NCBI GenBank assembly: GCA_002344975.1
Contig: DDUV01000050.1
Coordinates: 1-64,000, forward strand
Origin: Saprospiraceae bacterium UBA2329
GTDB taxonomy: Bacteria > Bacteroidota > Bacteroidia > Chitinophagales > Saprospiraceae
Direction: 5' to 3'
Length of the DNA stretch: 64,000 bases
The stretch's first letter is position 1. The number at the start of each line of letters is the position of its first letter. The notes beneath the pieces are model-generated. The model was not told where the DNA came from. It made no database searches and saw only the letters and a program-made list of their open reading frames with translations. Made by a program: the position numbers and the translations under genes. Below, in pieces: positions 9,301 to 18,700 of the stretch.

Positions 9301-12181
9301 TACCAACATTTCTTCCATCGGAATCCTTAATATTAACGCACCTCAAATATTGACGCCCGTGGCTCCCGTAGCAATGAGCGCTACCACTACCGCCACCACG
9401 CACACTTTTGTGGGAGTAGTATTCAAACCTGTCGGCCAGATAAATCTTACTGCGGCCATTTCAGATATGCCCTGCACCTATTCTGAATCTTTTTCCAACA
9501 TGCCTTACCCGGCATTGGGGCAGATTGAATGTACGGAATGTGGCACAAAATGGTATGATCTGGGCGGAGCCGCCAATCCATATCCGGCCTATCAAACACA
9601 AAGCAAGACGTTTTGTCCGCCCACTACCGACCATAAAGCCCAACTTGACTTCTTAACAGTTGAAATGGCCGGCAGCGGAGACGTAATATACATTTACGAT
9701 GGTCCAAACGGGACCGGAGCTTTTCTCGGCACGCTTTCGGCAGGTTCTTCGCCCACCACATTTACGGCTACTGCAAGCAATTCGACGGGGTGTCTGTCTG
9801 CGTTTTTCTATGCGTTCAGCGGGCAGGGCGCTGCCGGATGGGAAGCCGATTTTAATTGTGTCCGCATTTATGATATTACCGCCGACAACATCTCCGGCTG
9901 CGATGGCGCGAATACAACCTGTATGGAGGATGACACCTACACGGCAGACATTACTGTACATTTTGCCGGCGTGCCGAGTACAGGTATGCTTACCTTGACG
10001 GGGGCGGGCATCATCGGCAGCCTGCCGGGCGTTCCGGTAGGAGATTTAAGTGGTAATTCCTACACCTTCATCGGAGTACTCATGGTGGCAGACGGTGACT
10101 ATATCTCACTGACCGCGGGTTTCTCGGCAGAAGGCGGTTACACAGACCATCGGGTGGACCGGGCGCCAGGTTGCGGCGCAGTTACTACCAATATTGTTGT
10201 TGATGGTTTTATTGCTCCTTCCGATAACGGTACTTATATGTTGGATGGAACTCGCAACAATGCCCCGCGCTGGAGCAACGGAAGTGTTGAACTCGTTTAT
10301 CTCGGCGGCTATTGGGGATTTGTGAGATTGGGCCAATCCCCCTACACGCTGGCCACTCTGTTCACCTCAACCAATTCTTTCGTGCCTTGCAATGGTTGGT
10401 ATGGCGGGTTTGGATTTGGTTTGCCTAATCTGTCCGGGGCCTGTGGCATTGCGCCCTCATCTGTACCTGTATCGGCAGGCCCTTCCTGTGCCATTACGAA
10501 TATCAGCCTGGCCAACGCCGGCGCCTGTAATGACAACGGCACCATTACACAAACCGACGACTACTTCACAGCCAATGTGACCATTACCTTTGCGTATGCT
10601 CCGGTCGGCGCTACCCTCACACTGAAACAAGGTTCCAACGTTTTGGCCTCTACCCAGACAGATTTGACTTGCACGACTACTTACACTTTTGAAAACGTGC
10701 AGATACCTTCCAATGGAGCCGCCGTGATACTGACTGCAGAATTCTCCCCCAACTGCACCTTCACCTCCGGCGTATTGATGACCGCTCCGCAACCCTGCTC
10801 CTGCCAACCGACCTCGGCGTTCACCAATTGCCCCGTTGCTTTGCCGCTCAACGTTGCGCCGGGTACATGCTCAGCCATCGCTACCTACTCGCCAACAGCC
10901 AACGGCAACCCCGCGCCGGTTTATACCTATAGCTTCAGCGGGGCTACCGCCGGCAGCGGAAACGGAACAGGCAGCGGCAGCACATTTGCAGTGGGTACCA
11001 CCACCGTAACCATTACTGCTGTCAATGATTGCGGTACGGCGGTATGTACTTTTAATGTGACGGTGACGGATAACATCTTGCCGACCATAGAGTGCTTCAA
11101 CCAGGCATTGGCCTTCAACGGGGAAGCAAGTTTTTCGCTCTATCCCGATGAACTGGCAGATGCTTCCGATAACTGCGCGATACAGGGCATCACGCTTTCG
11201 CCCAACATCATCTACGCCGAGCAATTGGGCCAGATAGTACCCGTAGTAGCCACCGCAACCGATGTCAACGGCAATGTGTCCACCTGCATCTCGCACATAA
11301 CGGTAACGGGTTTGCCGGCGGGCTGGAACCAAACACCCGGCGGGATAGGATGCTCTTCGTCTTGTACCGACTTCAGCTACAACACGAGTACCGGGGTATG
11401 GACAGGTGCTTCTACGGGGGCTTTTTACGGCCCTCCCTTCACCGGTGACGCAGCGGCTTTTGCACAGCGCACCTTGTGCGGCGCCGGCAGCATCACGGTG
11501 CAGGTGACGAGTATTAATGGAGGCGGCTGGGCCGGCATCGTGATGCGCGAGAGCAATGCTGCCGGGGCTAAAAAGGCGCAGTTGTTGACCAATTTGGGAT
11601 CGCAAAACCGCCGGGAGTTCCGCACGGAGACCAACGGGGCGGCCTCGCCGCAGCAGTTCACCAGTCTCAACCGCTACTGGCTGCGCATTGTGCGCACGGG
11701 CAATCAGTTCACCTTGTTCACTTCGTCCAACGGAAGTACTTGGTATCCAAGTGGCACCCAGACGATTGTAATGGGCAACTGCATCCAGATGGGCTTGGTG
11801 ATAACCAACAACACCGCCAACAGCACCGTGACTGCCACGTTTGCAAGCGTGAGTTATACGGGTAGCAACAGCGGGCTGGGAGGCAGCATAGGCCGCGCAG
11901 GGCGCGGAGAGAGCATAGAGGCGCCACACAGCTTTGAGATATTTCCTAATCCGACGGGCGGGGAGTTGAATGTGGATTTGACGCAGTACATCGGCCGCAA
12001 TGTGCGGATGGAGTTTTACAGCATCGAGGGCAAGTTGTTGCAGTTCAGAGAGATAGACGAGGTGCAAGCGACCTTGGAGAACTTAGATTTGTCGCTCTAT
12101 GCCAATGGAATGTATTTTATCAAAGTGCAATCGCGCGATCTTCCTGCCGTGACGAAGCGGGTGGTATTGCAGCGGGAATAA
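6323..12181 (+). CDS. Giant type IX-secreted surface protein (discoidin, beta-helix, type A sorting domain)
   Basis: 1952-residue secreted adhesin-like protein. After a signal peptide (about 1-29) comes a truncated Ig-like unit (about 62-120). Two F5/8-type C or discoidin-like domains follow (about 153-290 and 293-445; ALNKPVTSQSI and FVEIDLGG motifs), then a full Ig-like unit with the same YQWKKNG core (about 485-570). Next are a right-handed beta-helix of the choice-of-anchor Q type (about 573-953), CUB-like and repeat regions, an HYR-like unit (about 1575-1665) and a concanavalin-like domain (about 1663-1847). The C-terminus (about 1870-1952, FEIFPNPTGGELNVDL...) is a type A Por secretion sorting domain, so the protein should leave through the type IX system. 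Ligands are unknown; carbohydrate binding is inferred from the discoidin and lectin-like domains. Confidence 0.85.
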   Translation: MLFTFKSLNHTKKYLLFVVALMLFFSVSAEKEETRYLEMVDADRTKAEAMAAEMIAADPTNGGSTPSYQWKKNGNPVGANSSTYSDATLANGDQIRVGMTSSGPCAMPPTATSNKITMTVTAANSTFITGEVAASCNDNGTVSVFFSPNVMSAAVRYVRIQQNIGDYLNLSEVRVIEAYSGNNVALNKPVTSQSIYSPASPDANLVDGNTSSFMNSGAPGTNQFVEIDLGGNYLLSHIEVVNRPDDGQSRARDLQLSLKDAAQNVIHTQRINAYQGQNTGYATTWGTANLSSSLAPLSAVRYIRVKQNANDYMNLAELRAIEAFTGENVALFKTLTAQSIFGVGVQSLTNAGLVDGDINSFTASGTSGTDEYFEIDLGATYLLDRIEIVNRGDCCQSRAQNLQLMLKDGNGNVVYSQQIDAYEGQNSAHTTTWNVVDVSWMDGATTLHRSGLPVGAYTISYADVNGLSDSKAFEVNAGIPVIPTVSITAAPGNSITAGDPVTFTAAPVNGGAAPFYQWKKNGNNVGANGFTYTDSALINGDEITVELTSSIPCAQAPAAVSNSIVMTVADRTLYVNRDLATGNNNGSSWENAFRGDNALHSAFAAATIAGTKIWVAAGAYKPTTSNNRNLYFLMPNGVSLYGGFAGDESSIGERNIASNPTILSGEIGDSGIKSDNSYHLIFVNNLAQGVVIDGFIIENAYNEWGGAAILSHGSQVAISNCTFRENTGYVGGGLNFSGGQVTLEKCRFHNNQGFAGGGAIASGAGTLIANNCLFYNNSANDSGAAFFSQSAPELAFTNCLFYGNQVSNYDGSAIYIADGAITLDHCTVAGNNNRRALAILGAMGTVKNSIVWANPWGGGGGSNVTSINCILQENATAGSGNIYTNPQFVNFNDPDGDDDIFGTADDGFVPGVCSPAIDGAAAPSPAFDLAGLDRVDAPVIGVSAADIGAYEQQEANYPAVLADISLENVSPLSGNGTICTEDDFFTADVIVAFTNISSIGILNINAPQILTPVAPVAMSATTTATTHTFVGVVFKPVGQINLTAAISDMPCTYSESFSNMPYPALGQIECTECGTKWYDLGGAANPYPAYQTQSKTFCPPTTDHKAQLDFLTVEMAGSGDVIYIYDGPNGTGAFLGTLSAGSSPTTFTATASNSTGCLSAFFYAFSGQGAAGWEADFNCVRIYDITADNISGCDGANTTCMEDDTYTADITVHFAGVPSTGMLTLTGAGIIGSLPGVPVGDLSGNSYTFIGVLMVADGDYISLTAGFSAEGGYTDHRVDRAPGCGAVTTNIVVDGFIAPSDNGTYMLDGTRNNAPRWSNGSVELVYLGGYWGFVRLGQSPYTLATLFTSTNSFVPCNGWYGGFGFGLPNLSGACGIAPSSVPVSAGPSCAITNISLANAGACNDNGTITQTDDYFTANVTITFAYAPVGATLTLKQGSNVLASTQTDLTCTTTYTFENVQIPSNGAAVILTAEFSPNCTFTSGVLMTAPQPCSCQPTSAFTNCPVALPLNVAPGTCSAIATYSPTANGNPAPVYTYSFSGATAGSGNGTGSGSTFAVGTTTVTITAVNDCGTAVCTFNVTVTDNILPTIECFNQALAFNGEASFSLYPDELADASDNCAIQGITLSPNIIYAEQLGQIVPVVATATDVNGNVSTCISHITVTGLPAGWNQTPGGIGCSSSCTDFSYNTSTGVWTGASTGAFYGPPFTGDAAAFAQRTLCGAGSITVQVTSINGGGWAGIVMRESNAAGAKKAQLLTNLGSQNRREFRTETNGAASPQQFTSLNRYWLRIVRTGNQFTLFTSSNGSTWYPSGTQTIVMGNCIQMGLVITNNTANSTVTATFASVSYTGSNSGLGGSIGRAGRGESIEAPHSFEIFPNPTGGELNVDLTQYIGRNVRMEFYSIEGKLLQFREIDEVQATLENLDLSLYANGMYFIKVQSRDLPAVTKRVVLQRE

Positions 12182-12195
12182 CGGGTCGGCTATCG

Positions 12196-12222
12196 TTGGG
12201 GCAGCCACAAGGGCTGCCCCAA
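12196..12222 (+). other. Perfect 11-bp stem-loop after surface protein gene
   Basis: TTGGGGCAGCC - ACAAG - GGCTGCCCCAA, 15 bp after the stop. A third GGCTGCCCC copy at 12225-12233 could pair alternatively with the left arm. There is no T-run, so it may be an RNA-stability or attenuating structure in place of a classical terminator. Confidence 0.55.
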
Positions 12223-12280
12223 CAGGCTGCCCCAGACATAAAAGAAGTTTAGTTAAGTATTGGAGGATTATTAAAAGCGC

Positions 12281-12312
12281 AGCCGGGACGAGATCGTTCC
12301 GGCTGTTTTTGT
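12281..12312 (+). terminator. Rho-independent terminator
   Basis: Stem AGCCGGGACG / CGTTCCGGCT (one G-T pair) with a 4-base loop, followed by GTTTTTGTT. It ends the transcript of the giant surface protein gene before the OmpA promoter. Confidence 0.75.
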
Positions 12313-12353
12313 TGGCAGCAGCGCATCAAGACCGGCGCATTTTTACAAAAAAA

Positions 12354-12384
12354 TTTGCCAGTACCGCCAAGATATGTACTTTTA
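12354..12384 (+). promoter_or_regulatory. Bacteroidota-type promoter of ompA-like gene
   Basis: TTTG (12354-12357), a 19-bp spacer, then TACTTTTA (12377-12384), seven of eight matches to TAnnTTTG. The predicted start of transcription, near 12390, rules out translation from the upstream in-frame ATG at 12374. Confidence 0.55.
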
Positions 12385-12406
12385 TTGCCAACAAAGCAAT
12401 GACGGG

Positions 12407-13285
12407 ATGAGAGCTTTACTCATTTTTCTTTTATTTTTGGCTTATGCACTGGCCGTGAGGTGGTATTATGTGTGTGAAATGAAAGGCTTATGCGGCGCTG
12501 TTGTGTCGGATCAAGTACTTGAACCACAAGATGTTCGACTGAAAAATCTGCGCCTCATTTCCGGCGATACGCTGCTGCTGAACGGCTACGATCAGTTCGC
12601 CTTCAATGCAGGTCAGGTGCAGCCCCGCCTGAACGACAACAACGCGGCATTCCTCGATTCGGTAGCGGCCATCATCAAAGTGGCACCAGGCCGAAAGCTC
12701 ACCATCACCGGGCGTTATGCGCCGCAGGAAGACGGGAAACCGTACGGATTTTTTGAAAACTACGGCACTGCCCGTGCCGATGCCTTGCGGCGTTTGTTGA
12801 CACAGCGCGGCATAGACGAGCGACTGATCAGCTTAGACCATGAGCCAAGCCGCGATTCCATGCTGCGCGAACCCGCTGTTTTTGAAATTTTCTACGATGC
12901 GGCTGCCGGTGTGCCCGAAGGGTATGAAAAAGTGCAGTTTTCGTTTACCAATATGACTTTTTCCGACGCCAATTTCGCTTTTGGTTCGGCGGAGTTCAAG
13001 CCGGGTTCGGCCTTTATAGCGTATGCCGATTCGGTGAAAACCTACCTCCAGATTAACCCGGAGCGCCGCCTCAGCATCGTAGGCCATACAGATAATGTGG
13101 GTTCCGACAAGTTCAATGACGGGCTGGGGCTGCGACGTGCAAAAAGCGCCCGGACCTATTTTCAGGAACTCGGCGTCGCCTCCGAAATTCAGACCCAGTC
13201 GGAAGGCAAGCGCAAACCTGTGGCTACCAATGACACCGCCGAAGGCCGCCAGAAAAACCGTCGTGTCAATTTTATCATCGAATAA
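12407..13285 (+). CDS. OmpA-family protein with two OmpA-like domains
   Basis: 292-residue envelope protein with an N-terminal hydrophobic helix (about 1-20). The canonical C-terminal OmpA peptidoglycan-binding domain is at about 180-292 (FAFGSAEFKPGS, GHTDNVGSDKFNDGLGLRRAKSARTYF, RKNRRVNF-like end). The preceding part (about 45-150) also reads as a diverged OmpA-like domain: FAFNAGQVQPRLNDNN, ITGRYAP and GTARADALRRLL occupy the equivalent positions. It probably tethers an envelope complex to peptidoglycan. The start MRALLIF is chosen from promoter position and the signal or anchor helix. The next gene follows after 18 bp, so the two probably form an operon. Confidence 0.85.
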   Translation: MRALLIFLLFLAYALAVRWYYVCEMKGLCGAVVSDQVLEPQDVRLKNLRLISGDTLLLNGYDQFAFNAGQVQPRLNDNNAAFLDSVAAIIKVAPGRKLTITGRYAPQEDGKPYGFFENYGTARADALRRLLTQRGIDERLISLDHEPSRDSMLREPAVFEIFYDAAAGVPEGYEKVQFSFTNMTFSDANFAFGSAEFKPGSAFIAYADSVKTYLQINPERRLSIVGHTDNVGSDKFNDGLGLRRAKSARTYFQELGVASEIQTQSEGKRKPVATNDTAEGRQKNRRVNFIIE

Positions 13286-13303
13286 TCTAAAGATCAACTC
13301 AAT

Positions 13304-14386
13304 ATGGACAACTTCTTCGCCCATTTCGATTCTCAGGAAAGCATGGCGATCCTGTTTTTTCTCATCTTGGCTTTTTTATTGGGCCTGCTCACCGGATACT
13401 TCCTGCGCAGCCGACGCATAGCTCAGATGCGCAAAGCCTTGGAAGACAGTGAAAAAGCCCATGCCGAAGCACAACAACAGATCACGGCCCTGAAAGCGCA
13501 ACTCGACCTGCAAAACGCCGATCTGAAAAAGGCCATGTTTGAGGCAGAGGAGCAAATTGCGCGCGCCTCCCGATTGGAAGAGGACAGTACCCGCCAATAC
13601 AACGAGATGCTTTCGCTGAATGCGGAAATTGAGCGCCTGCAAGGGTTGCAACTGAGTGCAGGCAACTCGATGGAAGGGCTGCGTGCACAAATAGCGGGTC
13701 TGCAATCTCAAGTTGGCGCCTTAGATGCTGAAAAAACGGCCTTGATGGCTGCCCTGGCGCAGGCAGAACAAACCGCAGCGCTGATGGCAGTTGCTCCTGT
13801 GGCCGAGTTGGAGCCGACTTTGGTTTTTCAAAAAGAAAAAACAGTGCTCAACGAAAAAATTGACGCACTTTCAACGGCTCCTGCCGAGCGCGACAACCTG
13901 ACCCGAATCGAAGGGGTGGGGCCGTTTCTGGCACAAAAACTCAATGAAGCCGGTATTTTTACTTTCAGTCAGATAGCTGCCTGGGATGCTGCCGATATTG
14001 GCAACATTACTCAATTGATCGGCTATTTTCCGGGCCGCATTGAGCGCGATGACTGGGTAGGGCAGGCCGTGAAACTGATGCAAAATGAGCCTGTCGCCAC
14101 CGCCGAGGAGCCTTTGGATGATAAAATGTATGATCTGAAAGTAATTGAAGGCATCGGGCCGAAGATTGAGGAATTGCTGAAAAGCGCCGGTATTTTGCAC
14201 TTGCCGCAATTGGCCGATACGCCGGTGGAAGTGATAGAAAAAATCTTGGATCAGGCAGGAGGTCATTTTCGCATGCACACTCCCGATACCTGGCCGGCTC
14301 AGGCCCGATTGGCCGCCAACGGCAACTGGGAACTCCTCAAGGAGTATCAGGAACAACTGAGAGGCGGACGCGAAACGGAGGAGTAG
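13304..14386 (+). CDS. Membrane coiled-coil protein with two helix-hairpin-helix domains
   Basis: 360-residue protein. A single N-terminal membrane helix (about 8-27) is followed by a long Ala/Glu/Gln-rich coiled coil (about 35-165). Two tandem domains follow at about 195-265 and 275-350, each with an IEGVGPFLAQKLNEAGI or IEGIGPKIEELLKSAGI motif. These match the COG3743-type helix-hairpin-helix domain (predicted flap-endonuclease-like 5' DNA-binding fold), which is often appended to membrane or ribosomal proteins. No nuclease catalytic residues are evident. The partner OmpA-like gene upstream suggests a pair linking the cell envelope to an internal ligand, perhaps nucleic acid (inference). 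Confidence 0.8.
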   Translation: MDNFFAHFDSQESMAILFFLILAFLLGLLTGYFLRSRRIAQMRKALEDSEKAHAEAQQQITALKAQLDLQNADLKKAMFEAEEQIARASRLEEDSTRQYNEMLSLNAEIERLQGLQLSAGNSMEGLRAQIAGLQSQVGALDAEKTALMAALAQAEQTAALMAVAPVAELEPTLVFQKEKTVLNEKIDALSTAPAERDNLTRIEGVGPFLAQKLNEAGIFTFSQIAAWDAADIGNITQLIGYFPGRIERDDWVGQAVKLMQNEPVATAEEPLDDKMYDLKVIEGIGPKIEELLKSAGILHLPQLADTPVEVIEKILDQAGGHFRMHTPDTWPAQARLAANGNWELLKEYQEQLRGGRETEE

Positions 14387-14389
14387 GAG

Positions 14390-14560
14390 GTGCGTGTTTT
14401 TTTAGCAGAGTCTAAACAACTCGCTGCGAAGCCCGAAGAAGCCCGCATGCAATTGGAAGCCTATCTGGAAACCGATGACCTGCGCCGCATCCCGAATCTG
14501 GCAGCTTATGCGATTGTGTTTGTAGGCCCGAAGGCGAAGTCGGTGCAACGAGTGCAATGA
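14390..14560 (+). pseudogene. Remnant of PD-(D/E)XK-like protein C-terminus
   Basis: An open frame of 56 residues starting from GTG right after the previous gene: VRVFLAESKQLAAKPEEARM, then QLEAYLETDDLRRIPNLAAY, then AIVFVGPKAKSVQRVQ. It starts mid-strand (VRVFLAESK, resembling the E-x-K strand of PD-(D/E)XK nucleases) and ends as such proteins do, without a domain start. I read it as the surviving 3' end of a lost gene. The family assignment is tentative; it could be a small real protein, since GAGGAG precedes the GTG. Confidence 0.35.
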
Positions 14561-14630
14561 GGCATTTTGCAGGCGGGTAGAACCCGCGCAATATTCACTT
14601 TTTTTGCCAAAACCATAAGACCAACCAAAC

Positions 14631-15656
14631 ATGAACCGAATTGTAACATTAGACGAGTTCATCATACGCAGACAGATGGACTTTCCCTTTGCCTCCGGCG
14701 AGCTGACGGGCCTGCTCCGCGACATAGGCGTGGCCGCCAAAATCGTCAACCGCGAAGTTAACAAAGCGGGCCTTGTGAATATACTCGGCGTGGCGGGCAG
14801 TGAAAACGCCTCCGGGGAAACCGTGCAAAAATTAGACCTGTACGCCAACGACAAACTCATCGAATGTCTGAAAAACAGCGGCGAATGTTGCGGCGTGGCC
14901 TCCGAGGAGTTTGAGGATTACATCCCCATTCCCGGCGTCAGTTCCAAAACATCCAAATATGTAGTCGTTTTTGACCCCTTGGACGGCTCCTCCAACATAG
15001 ATGTCAATGTGTCCGTGGGCACCATTTTCGGTATTTATAGAAGAGTGAGCGACCCGGAAGGGCCCTGCAAACTAGCCGATTTTTTGCAACCGGGCACACA
15101 ATTGGTCGCAGCCGGGTATGTGCTTTACGGCACCTCCACGCTGCTGGTTTATACCACCGGACGCGGCGTGAACGGCTTCACATTGGACCCCTCCATCGGG
15201 GAATTTTGCCTCTCGCACCGCGACATACAAATTCCAGACAGGGGCAACTATTACTCTGTCAATCAGGGGTATTACCTTAAATTCGACCTCGAAATGCGGA
15301 GGTATATTGACCACTGTTCCGACCTCAATCTGCAATTGCGGTACATCGGCTCGATGGTGAGCGATGTACACCGCATCTTGTTTCAGGGCGGCATCTTTTT
15401 GTATCCCAACACCCGCAAGTACCCGCAGGGCAAACTCCGCTTGGTGTATGAGTGCAACCCGCTGTCTTTTATTGTAGAACAGGCCGGTGGCAAAGCCATT
15501 ACCGCGCAGTTGGAGCGCATTTTGGAACTGCCCGTCAAGCACCTGCACGAGCGCGTCACCATTGCCATCGGCTCTCCCGGCATGGTGGATGAAATGAAAG
15601 ATTTTGTAGAAAGATACAGCGCGCCGCCCATGTATAAACACGCAGAAGCAGGGTGA
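14631..15656 (+). CDS. fbp: Class 1 fructose-1,6-bisphosphatase
   Basis: Cytosolic gluconeogenic enzyme hydrolysing fructose 1,6-bisphosphate to fructose 6-phosphate and phosphate, metal dependent. The 341 residues match the family length. Key motifs are the metal and substrate site DPLDGSSNIDVNVSVGTIF (about residues 116-134), GSMVSDVHRILFQGGIFLYP (about 241-260) and YECNPLSFIVEQAGGKA (about 276-292). A small hairpin (GCGGGT-AGA-ACCCGC) precedes the gene at about 14573. The gene appears to be transcribed alone. Confidence 0.96.
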   Translation: MNRIVTLDEFIIRRQMDFPFASGELTGLLRDIGVAAKIVNREVNKAGLVNILGVAGSENASGETVQKLDLYANDKLIECLKNSGECCGVASEEFEDYIPIPGVSSKTSKYVVVFDPLDGSSNIDVNVSVGTIFGIYRRVSDPEGPCKLADFLQPGTQLVAAGYVLYGTSTLLVYTTGRGVNGFTLDPSIGEFCLSHRDIQIPDRGNYYSVNQGYYLKFDLEMRRYIDHCSDLNLQLRYIGSMVSDVHRILFQGGIFLYPNTRKYPQGKLRLVYECNPLSFIVEQAGGKAITAQLERILELPVKHLHERVTIAIGSPGMVDEMKDFVERYSAPPMYKHAEAG

Positions 15657-15695
15657 TGCGAATGCAAGGCCGGCGACACTAATTTCATCGGAAAG

Positions 15696-15724
15696 TTGGA
15701 AATTTCAAATTATGTTTAACTTTG
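15696..15724 (+). promoter_or_regulatory. Bacteroidota-type promoter
   Basis: TTG (15696-15698), 18-bp spacer, TAACTTTG (15717-15724, full TAnnTTTG match), 22 bp before the ATG of the type B-sorted surface protein. Confidence 0.6.
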
Positions 15725-15746
15725 GTCTTTCCAAATCGTACAACCA

Positions 15747-18700
15747 ATGAAGTTTTTCTACGCTTTCCTTGTATTTATTGCCTTTTCAGGCTTCGTGACG
15801 GCTCAGGCCCCGATCAACGACAATTGTAACGGATTGATTGATCTGGGGGTAGCGCCCATCTGCCCGCAAACGGTTTACACAAATGTAAACGCTACGGCTA
15901 CCAACATCGGCTTCGGGAATAACCCCTCTTGCTTCAATGGCGGCACCGCCCAGCGAGACGTGTGGTTCTCTTTCACAACCGGCGACGACATTCTCAGTTT
16001 TTCCATTCAGGTCGTCGGAAGTGTCTCAGGCACTAATATGGCCCCCATTACCAACCCGCAGATCGCTGTTTATCGCGGGGATTGCGCGCTCAACGGGCTG
16101 GCGGAAATCTCCTGTATTTCCTCGCCCAACGGCAGCAATCAGACGGTGCTGGACATCCTTGATCTCACGCCCAACACCACTTATTTTTTGCGCATCAACG
16201 ATTATTCGGCGACGGCATCCCCCAATTGGGGCGATTTCAACGTGTGCATCACCGAGTATGTGCCCGCTTTCAACATCGGCGATGCGCCCGGCAGCACTGC
16301 TTGTTTCGGCACCGTATATGATTCCGGCGGCCCGGATGCCGGCTATGGCAATAACGAAAACCATACGTTCACCATCTGCCCTGCGGATTTTCATCAGTGT
16401 ATTGAAATTTCTGTGTTGGATTTTAACATGGAAAATAACTTGGACCGCTTAGTCGTCTTCGGCGGCAACTCTATCGCCGCCCCCGTGCTCGGCACCATTA
16501 CAGGCGTAAATCCCGTCACACAGCCCTTTGTTATTCAGGCTTCTACTAATGGTTGCGTTACTTTGCAATTCATATCCGACGGCTCAGTAGTCGGCACGGG
16601 TTTTGAACTCACATGGACTTGCTCTCCATTGGAATGCAACGGATCCTCTTTCGATGATCCTATAGTTATCAACAACGTGCCTTTCAGCCTCACGGGCGCC
16701 ACCACCTGTGATGATGCCTCCAATTTCAACCAGTCGCCTTGCGGCAACGATGCCTTCCTCAACGGCCCGGAAGATGTGTATGTGTTCAATTCTCCCGGCG
16801 GGATTTGCGTAGGTATCCAGATTACCGGCGCCAATGCAGGCACCGGCGTATTGGTACTCAACGGCCCCCCCGGCGACCCGGCTACAGTTTGTGTCGCTGT
16901 GAGCGCTACGGGCACCATCAACTCTGCCGACCTCCGCGAACCGGGTATCTACTACATCGTAGTGGCAGACGGCAACGGTTGTACACCATATAATATAAGC
17001 ATCACACCCACCGAGTGTGAACTGCCCGCCGGTTTGGTGAATGCCCTTTGCAATCCGCTCAATGGTTGTATTGAGGAGGGCGGAGTGCCTTCTGTTTTTA
17101 ATTTTCAGGATGGATTTCAGGATATAGACCTGATTGAAGACGTAAACTCCGGTTGCTTCCCTACCAATGGCGTAGGTGCAGAAGCAGACTTTTACTGGTT
17201 CACCATTCAGGCGCAGGCCGACGGACCGTTTGGCTTCATTTTGGAAGGTGCAGGTGCAGCATCCGATATTGACTTCAGCGTATGGGGGCCGTTTACTCAG
17301 GAGCAAGTTTGCGAGACGCCCGGCGTAGTCATCAATGCAGTAACCAATACGCAGCCCATTCGCTCTTCGTGGACGGGAGGGAGTACCCGCACCGGTTTGG
17401 CCGACATCAATCCCGATACCGGCGCGCCAGTATTGGATGACTTCGACTGCGGCAGCCCGGCTACACCCGGCGCAGGCGGCGACCGCTTTGTACGCACCAT
17501 TCCGGCATTGGAAGGGCAGGTGTTTGTGATTCTGACCAACGACTTCGGCAACCAAATCGGAGAGGAGGGTATCTCTGTAGATTGGTCCACTTCCGATCCG
17601 GATGTATTGGCTCCGCCACCTCCGGTTGTGACCGGCAACGACACAACGATTTGTATTGGAGCATCTGTTCAACTCTCCGTCATCAGCGCCATCGGGAATA
17701 TCAGTTGGTCCGATCCTACAGGAACACTTTCCTGCACCAACTGCCCTAATCCTGTAGCTACGCCCTCGGCTACCACCACTTACACGGCGCTCATTGACGC
17801 CGTTTGTTATGATGAAACCATTGATGTAAAAGTGACCGTGTTTGATGTGGACGCCGGCCCGAACCTCACGGTGTGCCGCGGAGAGCAAATCCAAATCGTA
17901 TCCGGTACTGATTATGAAAATGCCACCTACGAATGGACGGCGCCTGCGGGTGTTACCTTCAGTTGTACCGATTGCCCCGATCCAATGGTGGAAGGCTCTG
18001 TGTCTGGCGAGTATAGCGTGCGCGTGCGGCTCATTACACCCAACTGTATTTTGTCGGACAGCCTCAGATTCAATGTATTGCCACAACCGGCGCCGCAATT
18101 TGCCATCAGCGACAACGTGGAAATCTGCGTTGGCGCTTCGGTCAATCTTGGCGGGGCTGCCACACCGGATGTCACCTATAGCTGGAGTTCGGTGCCCGGC
18201 GGCTTTGCTTCCGGCGAGGCCAACCCGCAGGTATCGCCCACGCAAACAACGACTTACTACCTCTCGGCCACCAACTCGCTGTGCCCCTTGTCTTCGTTGG
18301 ACAGCGTGACTGTGACGGTTTATCAAACACCTTCCCTCACCATCCCGGCAGATACTGCCGTGTGTCAGGGCCAGCCGATTTTGTTGACCAATACCACTGC
18401 TGAGCAGGATGTGACGTACCAATGGAGCGGCCCGGATGACATTGAAAATCCGGATGCAGCGACTACCGTTGCCCAGCCGCAAAACTCCGGCGACTATGTG
18501 CTGCGCGCCACGCGGGGCGTATGCGAAGTTTCAGACACCTTTACGGTCACTATTACCCCCATTGATCTTGCCATCCTCAACCCGGATACCTTGCGGATAT
18601 GTCTGGGCGAAACGGTTGATTTACAATTAAATATAACCCCCTCTAACGCGGTGGCAAGCTGGGCGCCTGCGATATGGCTGTCGTCCAACACGGGCAACAG

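Noticed and set aside
10871..12067. 398-residue antisense ORF inside the giant surface protein gene
   Set aside because: Composition is typical of a shadow frame, with no domain or start signal, while the plus strand encodes clear domains.
12374..12406. Start of the OmpA-like gene at 12374
   Set aside because: It overlaps the predicted -7 box, and the added residues (MYFYCQQSNDG) do not fit the membrane signal that follows.
16584..18482. 632-residue antisense ORF inside the type B-sorted protein gene
   Set aside because: Open only because the repeat protein lacks the complementary stop codons; no recognisable features.
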